Source of the DNA: Candidatus Uhrbacteria bacterium
GTDB taxonomy: Bacteria > Patescibacteriota > Patescibacteriia > 2-12-FULL-60-25
Reading direction: 5' to 3'
DNA: 5,358 bases
NCBI GenBank assembly: GCA_903828685.1
Contig: CAIKNB010000081.1
Coordinates: 1 to 5,358 of the forward strand
Shown here piece by piece: positions 4,168 through 5,358 of this stretch. Every line of letters starts with the position of its first letter. Within the stretch, counting starts at the first letter, position 1. The position numbers and the translations under genes are program-made. The notes beneath the pieces are model-generated. The model saw nothing but the letters and a program-made list of their open reading frames with translations. It was not told where the DNA came from and ran no database searches.

Positions 4168-5358
4168 ACGGCGCTACGCCCAGCTGCAGCGCGCCTTGGA
4201 ACACGACCCACGGCCTGTAAACATTATTCGTGGTCTGGCCAGGATCGCACATGTTATAGACGTTGCCGTTTTTGATGGCGATTGGACGATCTGACAATAC
4301 ATTATTATTAATCTGTTTTATGCCCGTTCCGTCATAGCATCCGCCGTTCGGCAGCAATATCTTATTGAAGCCTGCGAAGCCCGGGCCCATAAATCCAGAA
4401 CCCAAATCCTCCACTCTGCACTCGCCCGTGCACCAGCCCCAATTGTCCTTAAGCAAGACGCGCGGTGTGTAGCGACAAGCTGTATTGGTTTCATCGAAAC
4501 AGCCCTGCGGTGAAGCCATGTCGATGTTGGTCAGGCACTTGCCCGGTTTGGCGCAGTCGCTATCCTTCGTGCAGACCTGGTTATTATTGTCTGAACAGTA
4601 CTTTTTATTTCCGCACTTGGCCAAATCTCCCAGCTGATCCTCTCTGGAACAGAGATAGACGTGCGTGAACTCGAAATAATTTTGTTCACAGTCGCTATCG
4701 CTGTTACCGAAGGTCAAGCGAGGCGCACACTTATCTCCCACATCCAAGCCGTTCTCGTAGCAATCCGTATCACTGGTACAGGTCAAGCTGCTCTTTTGAG
4801 TGCAGAACGCGGTGGGCACGCACTTGCCTCCAGCCGGCGGGCAATCTTTATCACTCTGGCAACCCAGACCGGGGACTGCCGAACACTCGCTCGTGGCTCC
4901 GCACATGGGTTTTTTGTTCTTCATGCGCTCGTCATGGAACTGTTGGGTCGCGCCATCGCCCCAGTCAATCCACATATCCTTTAGTCCAGCCTGGTTATCC
5001 GCAGCCCAACCGTAGAAACGGATGGTGGCGATGGCCTGGCCTCCAATGTATGCCACCTTGCCCTCGCTTGCACCCTCCAAGCTGAACGTACCGACTTGCG
5101 AAACCGGACATTGGCCCGATGAGGCGCACTGTTGCGAGGTGTCGGGCGCGGCGATCTGCGGCGGACGCGGCGTGTAATAAGCCAGGAAGGAATAATCGCC
5201 TCCGCCATTAGCCGGAGTCGTTGCAAATTTATCGAGATAATTCGGCGTATAAGAACCGGCGGTCACATCCGTAGGAGGCAGCGAGCTCGAAGACGGACCC
5301 TGGTCATAGCTCGCGGGATTGTTCTGATCCTGTCCGAACAAGCACCTGCCCGAAATCT
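4166..5358 (-). CDS. C-terminal part of a secreted Cys-rich protein with a split PKD-like domain; 5' end beyond the right edge
   Basis: Seen: 396 codons open to the right edge; the first five visible residues read ISGRC and the frame continues, so the N-terminus and any signal peptide are missing. A Ser/Pro/Asn-rich linker (about 5340-5130) comes first. Then a PKD-like beta domain begins with a strand (ATIRFYGWAAD) and WIDWGDG (GDG at 4960-4952). Its partner FTHVY lies at 4669-4655 and its last strand, YTPRVLLKDNWGWC, at about 4471-4430. Between these parts sit Cys-rich modules with the recurring motif C-x-x-D-x-D-C (CQSDKDC, CTSDTDC, CTKDSDC). There are 25 Cys in the visible part. The C-terminus ends VVFQGALQLGVAP with no sortase or anchor motif. 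Known: PKD domains are common in extracellular proteins, and C-x4-C modules suggest disulfide knots or metal sites. Inference: a cell-surface or secreted structural or adhesion protein. Binding partner unknown. Asn-rich stretches give a slightly lower GC than its neighbours. Confidence 0.9.
   Translation of the reverse strand, partial: ISGRCLFGQDQNNPASYDQGPSSSSLPPTDVTAGSYTPNYLDKFATTPANGGGDYSFLAYYTPRPPQIAAPDTSQQCASSGQCPVSQVGTFSLEGASEGKVAYIGGQAIATIRFYGWAADNQAGLKDMWIDWGDGATQQFHDERMKNKKPMCGATSECSAVPGLGCQSDKDCPPAGGKCVPTAFCTQKSSLTCTSDTDCYENGLDVGDKCAPRLTFGNSDSDCEQNYFEFTHVYLCSREDQLGDLAKCGNKKYCSDNNNQVCTKDSDCAKPGKCLTNIDMASPQGCFDETNTACRYTPRVLLKDNWGWCTGECRVEDLGSGFMGPGFAGFNKILLPNGGCYDGTGIKQINNNVLSDRPIAIKNGNVYNMCDPGQTTNNVYRPWVVFQGALQLGVAP

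Overview
The window looks like a stretch of a Candidate Phyla Radiation (Patescibacteria) genome, probably from the Parcubacteria side. This is inferred from protein style, not from a marker gene: a short YidC without a periplasmic domain, a NusA with an Ala-rich insertion and no C-terminal acidic repeats, a nucleotidyltransferase-like protein of a type I associate with these genomes, a secreted Cys-rich PKD protein with a DNWGWC signature, and almost no Shine-Dalgarno sites. Base composition is moderate to slightly GC-rich. TGA serves as a normal stop (nusA ends TGA inside the yidC ATG), so the alternative code of Gracilibacteria/SR1 does not apply.

Layout. The minus strand carries, from right to left, nusA (3116-1752) and yidC (1755-991), joined by a 4-base ATGA overlap and closed by an intrinsic terminator (970-934). 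Next come a small PRC-barrel protein (907-626) and, three bases later and in the same frame, a nucleotidyltransferase-like gene that starts at 622 and runs off the left edge. Between nusA and the next gene lies a 226-base divergent region (3117-3342). It holds two back-to-back promoters whose -35 boxes are four bases apart, a perfect 8-bp hairpin at the predicted 5' end of the nusA message, and an array of six imperfect CTAG-type heptamers directly before nusA. On the plus strand, 3343-4095 encodes a 250-residue protein that reads like a sigma-54-activator AAA+ domain from which Walker A, the GAFTGA loop and the catalytic acids have been lost. It converges on a minus-strand gene (edge to 4166), the C-terminal part of a secreted Cys-rich PKD protein. 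The two share a 62-base intergenic-plus-stop segment with one terminator hairpin for each direction.

How the genes may work together. NusA (transcription elongation and termination factor) and YidC (membrane protein insertase) are housekeeping proteins that here appear to share one transcript, which is not their usual gene order. The PRC-barrel and nucleotidyltransferase-like genes form a second, possibly coupled pair. The degenerate AAA+ protein shares the control region of nusA but is transcribed away from it. No mobile element, tRNA, rRNA or CRISPR array was seen. The best candidates for something undescribed are the degenerate NtrC-like protein, the heptamer array in the nusA leader, and the PKD domain split by a Cys-rich insert.
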